This document shows positions 1-6,321 of a stretch of 38,330 bases of DNA, piece by piece (within the stretch, counting starts at the first letter, position 1; each line of letters opens with the position of its first letter). The notes below the pieces were generated by a model that had not been told where the DNA came from, did no database searches, and was given only the letters and a program-made list of their open reading frames with translations. Position numbers and translations under genes: made by a program. Source of the stretch: a virus; IMG/VR virus record IMGVR_UViG_3300037071_003297, positions 1 to 38,330 of that record, one strand, 5' to 3'.

Positions 1-2
1 GA

Positions 3-392
3 GAGGCACCAGGTAAAACAGTTGGTATGTCAGGTGAGGACCTTGCCAGAGGTATCTCCGAGAACGATGAGGCAATGAAGACACTCGGGTCGCATTCACC
101 AGGTATGCTAGAGTTGGCGAAGGCATCACGTGGTGTCACATCAATTCCAAACAAGTACAAATTGACTGACCACTATGTTGGTGCCGGTAGCGAGGCAGCA
201 GGTTTGCTTACTACGGGCGGGGTAGGTAATGCTGCTGCAGCCCTTTACGGTAAGTTATCGGCTAATCCACGCTTTCTACGTGCAGTGATGAATGATCCTG
301 CGCTGCAGGCAAAGTACTTAAAGTATCTTCGTGGCAGTGGTTCAGCAGCAGCTACAGGTGGCAGTGCGCTAGTTAATTCAGGAGATAGATAA
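3..392 (+). CDS. C-terminal end of ejection-type virion protein (continued from 37003)
   Basis: The frame is already open at the window edge and runs to TAA at 390-392. Through the terminal overlap it is the continuation of the gene starting at 37003, giving a joined protein of about 530 residues. Only about 40 residues are shared by both contig ends; the remaining roughly 90 C-terminal residues are seen only here. They are rich in Ala, Gly and Ser and include a helical stretch (AGLLTTGGVGNAAAALYGKL), as is common in podovirus internal proteins. The ATG at 27 is internal. The stop shares one base with the next start (TAATG at 390-394), so the tail fibre gene is translationally coupled. Confidence 0.85.
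   Translation, partial: EAPGKTVGMSGEDLARGISENDEAMKTLGSHSPGMLELAKASRGVTSIPNKYKLTDHYVGAGSEAAGLLTTGGVGNAAAALYGKLSANPRFLRAVMNDPALQAKYLKYLRGSGSAAATGGSALVNSGDR
4..124. repeat. Left copy of terminal overlap
   Basis: These 121 bases are identical to 38207-38327. The few bases outside the repeat at each contig end (1-3 and 38328-38330) do not match. The offset is 38,203 bp, and the same reading frame crosses both copies. The sequence therefore closes into a circle, or has short direct terminal repeats. A fixed-length overlap of this size is also typical of assembly k-mer overlap on a circular or circularly permuted molecule, so it does not prove physical terminal repeats. Confidence 0.95.
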
Positions 393-2776
393 TGCCACGT
401 AATGGCTCTGGTGTTTACACACTACCTGCAGGCAACCCTGTTGTCCCTGACACGCTCATTGAGGCTGAATGGGCGAACCCGACAATGGCAGATATTGGTA
501 ACGAGCTTACTCAAAGCCTGCCCCGCAATGGCTCTGCGCCCATGACCGGTCCATTGACATTGGCTAGTAATGCTGTGCAACCGTTAGAGGCTGTGCCTAA
601 ACAGCAGATGGATGCTCTGCTCGGCGGTAGTAATAGCTTCATGCCTGCTGGTGCGATTCAATATTTCGCCACAGCTGCGATCCCTACCGGTTGGTTGGTG
701 GCTGATGGATCGGAGAAGTCTCGCACGACGTACAGCGACCTCTTCGGTGTCCTCGGCACATTGTACGGCGCAGGCAATGGTGTCACTACCTTCAACCTGC
801 CCGATTTGCGCGGTACGTTCCTACGTTCGCTGGACAGTGGTCGAGGCATTGACCCAGGTCGTCCATTGGGTACCATGCAGGGTGGTGCAAACCAGTACCA
901 CACACATGAGTTAGTCGACCCCGGTCACGCGCATGACATCTTCGATCCGGGCCACGGGCACCAGCTTGTTGATCCCGGTCACCAGCACAACACAGTTGGG
1001 TATTGGACAAACCAGCCCGGGAATCAGGTAGGCACTGGGAGTGTTGTCGCCAACAGCGCGTTATCAACCAACACACAACCAGCTCTAACCGGCCTTACTA
1101 TTACTGGAAGCAACAGTAATGTTCTGGTCAACCCGATAGGCACCGGGATTTACGCGCTTAGCGAGGGTATTGAGTCACGCCCTGTGAACGTGGCGATGGT
1201 GGCTTGCATTCGAGCTTACGGCGCGATCATGACTGGCCAGCTCGGGTCGATGGCATTCCAAGATGCTAACGCCGTGAACATCACCGGGGGTTCGGGTGTC
1301 TTCACCGTGCTGAAAAGCAACAAGGTGCCGACTGACCCAACAGATGTCGTCCGCCTTCATGAGCTTGGTGGGCTGGGTGCTATCACAGGCATTCTCAGTG
1401 GTGATCCACAGGCACTGTTCATAGACAACACGACGCCGAACATCCCGATCATTCGACCTGTTACCAATCAACCGAATGGGTTGTTGAAGCTCAATGCCGC
1501 AGGCATCGTTCCACCAAACCTTATCAACCCGAGTGGGTTCAACTACGAGGGTACATGGGATGCTTCTCCCGGTACGCTCCCACCAGCAGTCGGGGTGCAG
1601 GACGGTAGCTTCTATGACATTGTTGTGGCAGGCACGCTCACGGTTTACATGCCTACCGGTGCGCCACAGACGATCCTCGTAGCAATAGGGTCACGCCTTG
1701 TCTGGTTGGCTACGAGTGCCAGTCTGCCCGTTAATCACTGGTACTACGAACCGCCTCCCGCCCTCTCCGGTGCAACAGCCAGTCAGGTCACCAATGTGCC
1801 AGCTGGTGGCATCTTCGCCGCGAATGTGCAGGCTGCGCTGAATGAACTCGATACCGAAAAACTGCCAACTACAGCTGTTACTAGCTACAGAAACAAGATC
1901 ATCAATGGTGCTTTCGACGTTTGGCAGCGTGGCACCAACTTCCCCAATGTTGCGGCGCTCACTTACACAGCGGACAGGTGGGCTGTGTTCTCCGACGGTA
2001 CGGGTAATCTAAGCGTCCAGCAGACAGCGGTAAGTGCAGCCGATCAGCCTGTTCTTAATACGGACTATGTTGCCGCCATCACTAAGGGCGGAGTGCCAAC
2101 GAGTGCACAAAATATATTCCAACGCGTGGAGGGCCTGCGGAATTTCGTAGGCAAAACCTTCGCACTATCTCTTCGTGCGTATGGAACAGGCACATTGAAC
2201 GTAAGGTTCTTGTATTCCGTCAATGGTAGTGCGGGACCGTTCACCACAATCAGCACAGTTGGCGTTCCAATAACTGCCGACTGGACAGTTCTGCGTACTG
2301 CTCAAGTGGCAGTTCCAATCGTTGATTGCACACCAAATAGCATTTTTCAAGTAGGGTTTGATTTCCAATCAACTACTACTGGCACTACATTCTTGGCTAA
2401 TGTGCAACTTGAAGAGAGTGTCATTGCCACGCCGTTTGAGCGTCGTCCGCGAGGGATGGAGTTGGCGCTATGCCAACGGTATTACGAGCAGAGTCTGGCA
2501 TTGACCGGCACTGCTGGGGCCAGAGGCCTTATTGCGTTTGCGTCGACAGCAACGCAGGGGTTTTACTTCATTGTTCCGAAGCGGGTAACCCCGACACTGA
2601 CTGCATACAGTCGAAATGGAACGGTGGGGGTCATGTCAAGCGCCAGTAACGGGCTTGATACTGCGGCGGCCAGCGCGTCAGGTTTGTCGCCGCAGGGCAT
2701 ACATCTAATGAATACTTCGGGGCTTACCCCCGGATTACTGTATGAGATGAACTACGCAGCCAACGCGGAGTTGTGA
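392..2776 (+). CDS. Tail fibre / receptor-binding protein with tail-collar domain
   Basis: This 794-residue protein has the mosaic build of a tail fibre. The N-terminus (about 1-60) has the form of a fibre attachment segment and repeats PRNGS twice (residues 2 and 44). Residues about 80-150 match a phage tail-collar domain (AGAIQYFATAAIPTGWL, then NLPDLRGTFLRSLDSGRG). Residues about 170-197 carry four histidine-x-histidine units, three of them in DPGHxH repeats, a layout known to bind metal in long tail fibre tips. The part after about residue 500 begins KIINGAFDVWQRG, a start often seen in C-terminal carbohydrate-binding modules of fibres. The start follows AGGAG at 380-384. It lies at the end of the late block, after the ejection proteins, which is the usual place for host-range genes. 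Confidence 0.88.
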   Translation: MPRNGSGVYTLPAGNPVVPDTLIEAEWANPTMADIGNELTQSLPRNGSAPMTGPLTLASNAVQPLEAVPKQQMDALLGGSNSFMPAGAIQYFATAAIPTGWLVADGSEKSRTTYSDLFGVLGTLYGAGNGVTTFNLPDLRGTFLRSLDSGRGIDPGRPLGTMQGGANQYHTHELVDPGHAHDIFDPGHGHQLVDPGHQHNTVGYWTNQPGNQVGTGSVVANSALSTNTQPALTGLTITGSNSNVLVNPIGTGIYALSEGIESRPVNVAMVACIRAYGAIMTGQLGSMAFQDANAVNITGGSGVFTVLKSNKVPTDPTDVVRLHELGGLGAITGILSGDPQALFIDNTTPNIPIIRPVTNQPNGLLKLNAAGIVPPNLINPSGFNYEGTWDASPGTLPPAVGVQDGSFYDIVVAGTLTVYMPTGAPQTILVAIGSRLVWLATSASLPVNHWYYEPPPALSGATASQVTNVPAGGIFAANVQAALNELDTEKLPTTAVTSYRNKIINGAFDVWQRGTNFPNVAALTYTADRWAVFSDGTGNLSVQQTAVSAADQPVLNTDYVAAITKGGVPTSAQNIFQRVEGLRNFVGKTFALSLRAYGTGTLNVRFLYSVNGSAGPFTTISTVGVPITADWTVLRTAQVAVPIVDCTPNSIFQVGFDFQSTTTGTTFLANVQLEESVIATPFERRPRGMELALCQRYYEQSLALTGTAGARGLIAFASTATQGFYFIVPKRVTPTLTAYSRNGTVGVMSSASNGLDTAAASASGLSPQGIHLMNTSGLTPGLLYEMNYAANAEL

Positions 2777-2779
2777 GCC

Positions 2780-3151
2780 ATGGACGAAGCCATTCTCAAG
2801 CAGGTGAAGGGTGAAGCTGCTGTCAAGGCACTACGTGCGCCACCGACTCATGATGAGATGCTAATGCGTAGAGCGCGCGCCACTTCAGAGGAGCAGACTG
2901 CCCTCGCCCCGCAGGAGCATCAGGCGTATGCCCGTGAGTTCATGGAGAAGCACCCCATAGTGGGAGGGCCGTTCTTCACAGCTGCCATTCCAGGGTATCA
3001 GATAGCGAAGGCTCTCAGGTTGATGCCTACTGATGCGCACTCTACCCCTCCGTCACTAGAACAAGCAGCAGGGGGGTATAGGGGAATGGTTGAGGGGTAC
3101 AACAATGTACTTGACAAACTACGTCGGCGCATGTTGCCTGGAGTCGAGTAG
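2780..3151 (+). CDS. Small protein after tail fibre, probably virion or lysis-region
   Basis: This 123-residue protein has a charged helical N-terminal half and a hydrophobic middle (HPIVGGPFFTAAIPGYQIAK), then a helical basic end. I recall similar small proteins downstream of fibres in other podoviruses, but I know no function. It starts three bases after the fibre stop, with GGAG about nine bases upstream, so it belongs to the late transcript. Its last 33 bases overlap the 3' end of the convergent membrane-protein gene. It could be a minor virion protein or a fibre-associated factor. No enzymatic motif is visible. Confidence 0.7.
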   Translation: MDEAILKQVKGEAAVKALRAPPTHDEMLMRRARATSEEQTALAPQEHQAYAREFMEKHPIVGGPFFTAAIPGYQIAKALRLMPTDAHSTPPSLEQAAGGYRGMVEGYNNVLDKLRRRMLPGVE

Positions 3152-3505
3152 AGCTGGAGTTACACTCCATATGCCCCAGCATAGCATGAATATGGCCCAG
3201 CTGGCTGGATAGTTTGCTGATACCAACTCCAGTGCCACGGGGTTCTTCCAACCCCAGTAGAAGACATAGGTATCATTTACTACAAAGTTACCTATCAGGA
3301 ATGCTACAATCCATCCTGATGGACCACGCATTAGGCGGTTGTGGAACCATGGCATCACTGCATATGCACTTAGCCCCATGATGTAGCTTATATTGACGTC
3401 CCAGTCCATTGCCCCCTCTACTTCAGAGCCGTACAGCAAAGTTGACATACCAATAAAGAGGGTGAAGAGCCTCCACGGATGAATGTACCAACTGATTATA
3501 GGCAT
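3119..3505 (-). CDS. Polytopic membrane protein, candidate holin-region protein
   Basis: This 128-residue protein has about four hydrophobic segments (roughly residues 12-28, 38-58, 66-85 and 98-115), so it should sit in the inner membrane. The pattern DWDVNISYIMGLSAY followed by a VNDTYVFYW segment resembles a membrane protein family I remember next to lysis genes in phages of Betaproteobacteria. That link is from memory, and holin function is inference. I chose ATG at 3505, preceded by GGGG, rather than the in-frame TTG at 3517. The start lies inside the preceding 26-codon gene, so coupling is likely. It is the last gene of the leftward block and converges with the late block. Confidence 0.75.
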   Translation of the reverse strand: MPIISWYIHPWRLFTLFIGMSTLLYGSEVEGAMDWDVNISYIMGLSAYAVMPWFHNRLMRGPSGWIVAFLIGNFVVNDTYVFYWGWKNPVALELVSANYPASWAIFMLCWGIWSVTPALLDSRQHAPT

Positions 3506-3576
3506 AGTAATCCCCAAGCTGTGATGCTAGTTATACAGATAGTCCAGATCGCTGCACAGATTATGGTCTTAGTCAT
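3496..3576 (-). CDS. 26-residue single-pass membrane peptide
   Basis: A very short frame reads MTKTIICAAIWTICITSITA and then WGLLCL. It is nearly all hydrophobic after a Lys at position 3, so it is probably one transmembrane helix. AGGAG lies nine bases before the ATG. The ATG overlaps the stop of the upstream gene (ATGA, 3573-3576), and its own stop overlaps the start of the next membrane protein by ten bases. This tight packing and the good ribosome site argue that it is real. Its position beside a candidate holin suggests a lysis accessory such as an antiholin or holin partner, which is inference. Confidence 0.65.
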   Translation of the reverse strand: MTKTIICAAIWTICITSITAWGLLCL

Positions 3577-3767
3577 GATTCTACGCTCCTATGCTTGAAA
3601 TCAACAGCTTCGACTATGCCACCCATATGCAAGTCAACTGTGATCTTGACTTTACCGTAGCTGACGATTTGGACTGTGTCTGGTTGTGCCTTACCTTGTG
3701 CAAAACAATATTCATTAAGTGCTGACTGCAGTTCGGCCAATGTTATTTTAACTACACCGAGTTCCAT
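3573..3767 (-). CDS. Small hypothetical protein (64 aa)
   Basis: This 64-residue protein begins with a short amphipathic helix region (KITLAELQSALNEYC) and continues with alternating beta-type segments (QIVSYGKVKITVDLHM). I do not recognise the family. AGGAG lies eight bases before the ATG at 3767, and only one base separates it from the dCMP deaminase stop. It ends in an ATGA overlap with the small membrane peptide. It is co-transcribed with the nucleotide-metabolism genes. No catalytic motif or membrane segment is visible. Confidence 0.7.
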   Translation of the reverse strand: MELGVVKITLAELQSALNEYCFAQGKAQPDTVQIVSYGKVKITVDLHMGGIVEAVDFKHRSVES

Positions 3768-3768
3768 G

Positions 3769-4212
3769 TTATTCTCCTAAGTCTACATCCATTTGAATCA
3801 GTTCACGCCCAGCGTCTTCCCACATTGCCCTAACATGCTTGTTTTGGTCATGTGCCTGGCTGTAGACAATGCGCGAGCAGCTGGTATTGAGCAGTGTCTT
3901 CATACAGTTGTTACACGGGAGCGTAGTGCAATATGCTGTATAGATATTTTCAACGCTCCGACATTGGAGAAGTGCATTGACCTCAGCGTGTACTGCCGCA
4001 CACGTATCGGTCCCCGGTAATAAATTTGCGCCAACACACGGTTGCTCAGTGCAGTGGCTTGTTCCTCTAGGCGTACCATTATATCCCGTTCCGATGATCT
4101 GGCCATCATAGTTAGTTAGAACACAACCCACCGCGCGTTTGCGGCAGGTTGCACGAGTGGACAGCATATGCGCAATGGCTAGCATGACCATATCGATTGA
4201 GGGCCGACTCAT
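3769..4212 (-). CDS. Deoxycytidylate (dCMP) deaminase
   Basis: The enzyme converts dCMP to dUMP, feeding dTMP synthesis. The 147-residue length fits the family. The zinc and proton-shuttle motif HAE is at residues 75-77 and the second zinc motif PCNNC at 99-103. The substrate-loop motif GYNGTPRG at 43-50 is typical of dCMP deaminases rather than cytidine deaminases. A Cys/His-rich insert (SHCTEQPC) resembles the second zinc site of T4-type enzymes. The start at 4212 overlaps the stop of the MazG-like gene (4209). It works in one operon with the thymidylate-synthase-fold enzyme and the NTP pyrophosphohydrolase, together setting the cytosine and thymine nucleotide pools. Confidence 0.93.
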   Translation of the reverse strand: MSRPSIDMVMLAIAHMLSTRATCRKRAVGCVLTNYDGQIIGTGYNGTPRGTSHCTEQPCVGANLLPGTDTCAAVHAEVNALLQCRSVENIYTAYCTTLPCNNCMKTLLNTSCSRIVYSQAHDQNKHVRAMWEDAGRELIQMDVDLGE

Positions 4213-4595
4213 TTGCCGGAGAGTATCTTCAGTATCTGCCCCTCAGGCGCTACCCATCCAATAGGCTTCATTGCATCGTAGGTCTGCCCACGCTTAGTCA
4301 TACCGCGCACCTTCTTCATGTTCGCTTTTTGGACGACGTCCCAAATATCATCGAACGGAATACCTTGCTGATACGCAATACCAAGCGCAACGTAGACGAT
4401 ATCAGCTAGCGCATCAGAGAAGGCTACGATGTCGCCCTCATGCACAGCCTGCGACAGCTCCTGTACTTCCTCAAGTAGGAAGTCGACTTGCTGTGTCCCG
4501 ATTAGTGGATCAGGCAGCATAGGCTTCTTAGAACCAGGATGGCCAAGGATTTTCTGCTGGAAGTTAATCACATCCATGAAGTTAGTAGAGTTCAT
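4209..4595 (-). CDS. MazG-like all-alpha nucleotide pyrophosphohydrolase
   Basis: This 128-residue helical protein carries the metal-binding EEVQE motif at about residues 42-46 and a second acidic motif DALAD at 61-65. That arrangement is characteristic of the all-alpha NTP pyrophosphatase superfamily (MazG, dUTPase and dCTPase types). It would hydrolyse a (d)NTP to the monophosphate plus pyrophosphate in the cytoplasm. I chose the ATG at 4595, which overlaps the end of the upstream gene; the longer frame runs back inside that gene. The ribosome site is weak, so translation is probably coupled. In T4 the corresponding superfamily member, gp56, removes dCTP to favour modified cytosine. The neighbouring gene makes the same role plausible here, but the substrate cannot be read from sequence. 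Confidence 0.85.
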   Translation of the reverse strand: MNSTNFMDVINFQQKILGHPGSKKPMLPDPLIGTQQVDFLLEEVQELSQAVHEGDIVAFSDALADIVYVALGIAYQQGIPFDDIWDVVQKANMKKVRGMTKRGQTYDAMKPIGWVAPEGQILKILSGK

Positions 4596-5388
4596 ATTTG
4601 ATCGCATCCATAGGTGAGTAGTTGGAAATCTCGATGGAGTCGGCCTTGAAGTTATCAATGGTTGTACCCCGCATAACCGCATACCGCGGATACGTGTCCA
4701 GTGGTTCGCGCTTCAATTGCTTCTGCAGGTCATAAACATGGCCGGTATAGATATGTGCATCGCCGAAGTGGAAGTGCAACCGTCCAGCGCGAAGTCCGGT
4801 TTGCGCCGTGGCCACTACCAGTAGCGCTCCGTAAAGTGCAAGGTCACTAGGTAGGCCAAGAGCGAGGTCAACGGAGCGCATATACACAACACAATCAAGA
4901 ATATTATTATGGACATAGAACTGAAACAAAATGTGGCAAGGAGGGAGGCAGCCCTTATCGAGCTCTAGTGGGTCCCATGCTGTTACAATATGACGTCGCC
5001 CGTCAAGGTCCTTGGCGAGGTTGAGTAGGACTTCACGGAGTTGATCCTGCGTACCGCGCCAATCACGCCATAAAGATCCGTATATACGTCCCACGGTTTC
5101 CCCGTCACCAGCTTTCCATGCTTCAGCATTATGTCGCCAGTATTTACAACCCTGCGACTCAAACTCTGCCACTGTAGTGGCTTTCTGGAGAAACGCTGCA
5201 AGTTCACCGAGGACTCCTTTGTAGTAGATACGACGAGTAGTAAGAAGTGGGAAGGCCTCGTACAAAGGCGCAGTAGACAGCGACTGCCCCGGCAACGAGA
5301 TGGTGTCACCCACACGACTGGTCTTGTGGTAGCCGAAGGTCAACACTTTGGTACAAAGTTTCTTGTACCTCTCGTCGAGCAAACTCAT
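4582..5388 (-). CDS. Thymidylate-synthase-fold enzyme, probable dCMP hydroxymethylase
   Basis: This 268-residue protein is a clear ThyA-family member. It has YGSLWRDW (103-110), the catalytic Cys151 in LPPCHILFQF, the RSVD motif at 171-174, and DAHIY with His212 and Tyr214. True thymidylate synthases read LGLPFN at the next motif, where Asn selects dUMP. Here it reads LGLPSD, with Asp182 in place of Asn, 31 residues after the catalytic Cys. The interval is the same in E. coli ThyA (146 to 177) and T4 gp42 (148 to 179, Asp). Asp at this site is the known signature of dCMP hydroxymethylase. The ATG at 5388 has GGGAG upstream and an ATGA overlap with the preceding stop, which favours it over 5403. 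Fold is certain; substrate change is strong inference. Confidence 0.85.
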   Translation of the reverse strand: MSLLDERYKKLCTKVLTFGYHKTSRVGDTISLPGQSLSTAPLYEAFPLLTTRRIYYKGVLGELAAFLQKATTVAEFESQGCKYWRHNAEAWKAGDGETVGRIYGSLWRDWRGTQDQLREVLLNLAKDLDGRRHIVTAWDPLELDKGCLPPCHILFQFYVHNNILDCVVYMRSVDLALGLPSDLALYGALLVVATAQTGLRAGRLHFHFGDAHIYTGHVYDLQKQLKREPLDTYPRYAVMRGTTIDNFKADSIEISNYSPMDAIKYELY

Positions 5389-5717
5389 TTCACCAACTCC
5401 CATAGTCCCTCCCCATTACAGATAGTCTTGACTTGGACGACGTCACGGGCACCTACTATGCTATCGAGCTCGTCAATAGCAAGTTGTGTGTAACCTATGA
5501 TATCACGATAGTTGTCTTTGAAGTTTGCATCACCAACACAGATGCGCGCAATCTTGGCTAGAACAACCTCAATTGCTTCATGTTGAACGGGTGACATACT
5601 CGACCAGTTCGGCGTGTTCTTGACAACTGCCTTGAGTTGTTGTGATACCAGTGCATTGATCCTGAAATCTCCATGTGTATGAAGCCTTTCCTGTAATGTT
5701 TTGTCTATGTCGTTCAT
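5385..5717 (-). CDS. DUF6378-like phage protein
   Basis: This 110-residue all-helical protein matches from memory the DUF6378 pattern: ERLHTHGDF near the N-terminus, a PNW motif, HEAIEVVLAKIARICVGD, then DNYRDIIGYTQLA. The function of this common phage family is unknown to me. The conserved His, Asp and Glu positions resemble other small all-alpha nucleotide-binding proteins. I chose the ATG at 5717. The longer frame starts with TTG at 5741, inside the T-run of a terminator. The ribosome site is weak. The stop overlaps the start of the thymidylate-synthase-fold gene by four bases, which ties it to nucleotide metabolism. Confidence 0.8.
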   Translation of the reverse strand: MNDIDKTLQERLHTHGDFRINALVSQQLKAVVKNTPNWSSMSPVQHEAIEVVLAKIARICVGDANFKDNYRDIIGYTQLAIDELDSIVGARDVVQVKTICNGEGLWELVK

Positions 5718-5739
5718 ACTAGATACCAAATAAAGTGTC

Positions 5740-5765
5740 AAAAAATGGCCACGCTAGGGTGGCCA
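5740..5765 (-). terminator. Rho-independent terminator, leftward
   Basis: On the minus strand a perfect 7-bp stem (TGGCCAC with GTGGCCA, 5746-5752 and 5759-5765) encloses a 6-base loop and is followed by six T residues. It lies just after the gene ending at 5785 and before the DUF6378-like gene, so it limits transcription from the strong upstream unit into the nucleotide operon. Confidence 0.85.
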
Positions 5766-5784
5766 CCTCTTTATTCTTACTGCA

Positions 5785-6246
5785 TCATGCAACGTTGATT
5801 GCAGGTTCAGCTGCCGGCACATCTGCATCAATACCTGCAGCTTCATCGATCGCCGTATCAACAGCAGCTTCGACTGCCGCGTCAACAGCTTCATTGGAAG
5901 CAGCTGCTTCAGCTTCTGCGCCCACAACAGTTCGGCTGGAAACGAGCTTGCCTTCTTTGACCAACTTGGTGCGGTAGTATGAGATGCAACCCAGCGTGGT
6001 CATTGCGGAAGGGAACTTAGCAAGGACCAGAGCGAGGGTCTCTTTGGTTGTGCTACCTGCAAGAAGTTGCTCCTTCGCAAAGGCACCGACACCTTGTTTC
6101 GGACCGCGTGGGATAGGCGTAACGACAGTGGCTTCGACGACGCCAGCTTCTGCTGCAGCATCACCAACTGTGACTTCACCGTCTGCGCTGATAATCTCTT
6201 CATTGGTTCCACCTTCGACTTGTTCGACTGGTTGCTTCTTAGCCAT
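5785..6246 (-). CDS. Small helical protein with Ala-rich tail, paralogue of 22156-22470
   Basis: This 153-residue protein has a core at about 51-107 (from GVGAFAKEQLLAG through KFPSAMTTLGCISYYRTKLV) that is clearly homologous to residues 32-92 of the gene at 22156-22470. The core looks like a compact helical domain of the winged-helix type, seen from memory in many phages without a known role. The N-terminus is acidic. The C-terminus is a low-complexity Ala/Glu/Asp stretch, probably disordered. AAGGAG stands eight bases before the ATG. It forms a near-monocistronic unit with its own promoter-like element (6304-6309) and terminator, which suggests strong or separately timed expression. DNA binding is a guess. 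Confidence 0.78.
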   Translation of the reverse strand: MAKKQPVEQVEGGTNEEIISADGEVTVGDAAAEAGVVEATVVTPIPRGPKQGVGAFAKEQLLAGSTTKETLALVLAKFPSAMTTLGCISYYRTKLVKEGKLVSSRTVVGAEAEAAASNEAVDAAVEAAVDTAIDEAAGIDADVPAAEPAINVA

Positions 6247-6303
6247 TTGAATACTCCTTATTGGGTTGTAGTCTCGTGGAACATCCTGTTCACACGATGA
6301 TTC

Positions 6304-6309
6304 ATTATA
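6304..6309 (-). promoter_or_regulatory. Promoter-like element A (TATAAT), leftward
   Basis: The minus strand reads GTGTTATAATGAATCATC, a perfect -10 hexamer with an extended TG one base upstream. No -35 hexamer lies 16-18 bases upstream. It is 58 bases before the ATG at 6246. It shares the core TTATAATGAWTC with elements B and C. Confidence 0.65.
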
Positions 6310-6321
6310 ACACGAATGGTA

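Noticed and set aside
5713-5741. Leftward TTGACA followed after 17 bases by TATGAA
   Set aside because: The -10 would overlap the start codon of the DUF6378-like gene, so the transcript would start inside it, and the TTGACA is partly made by the T-run of the terminator.
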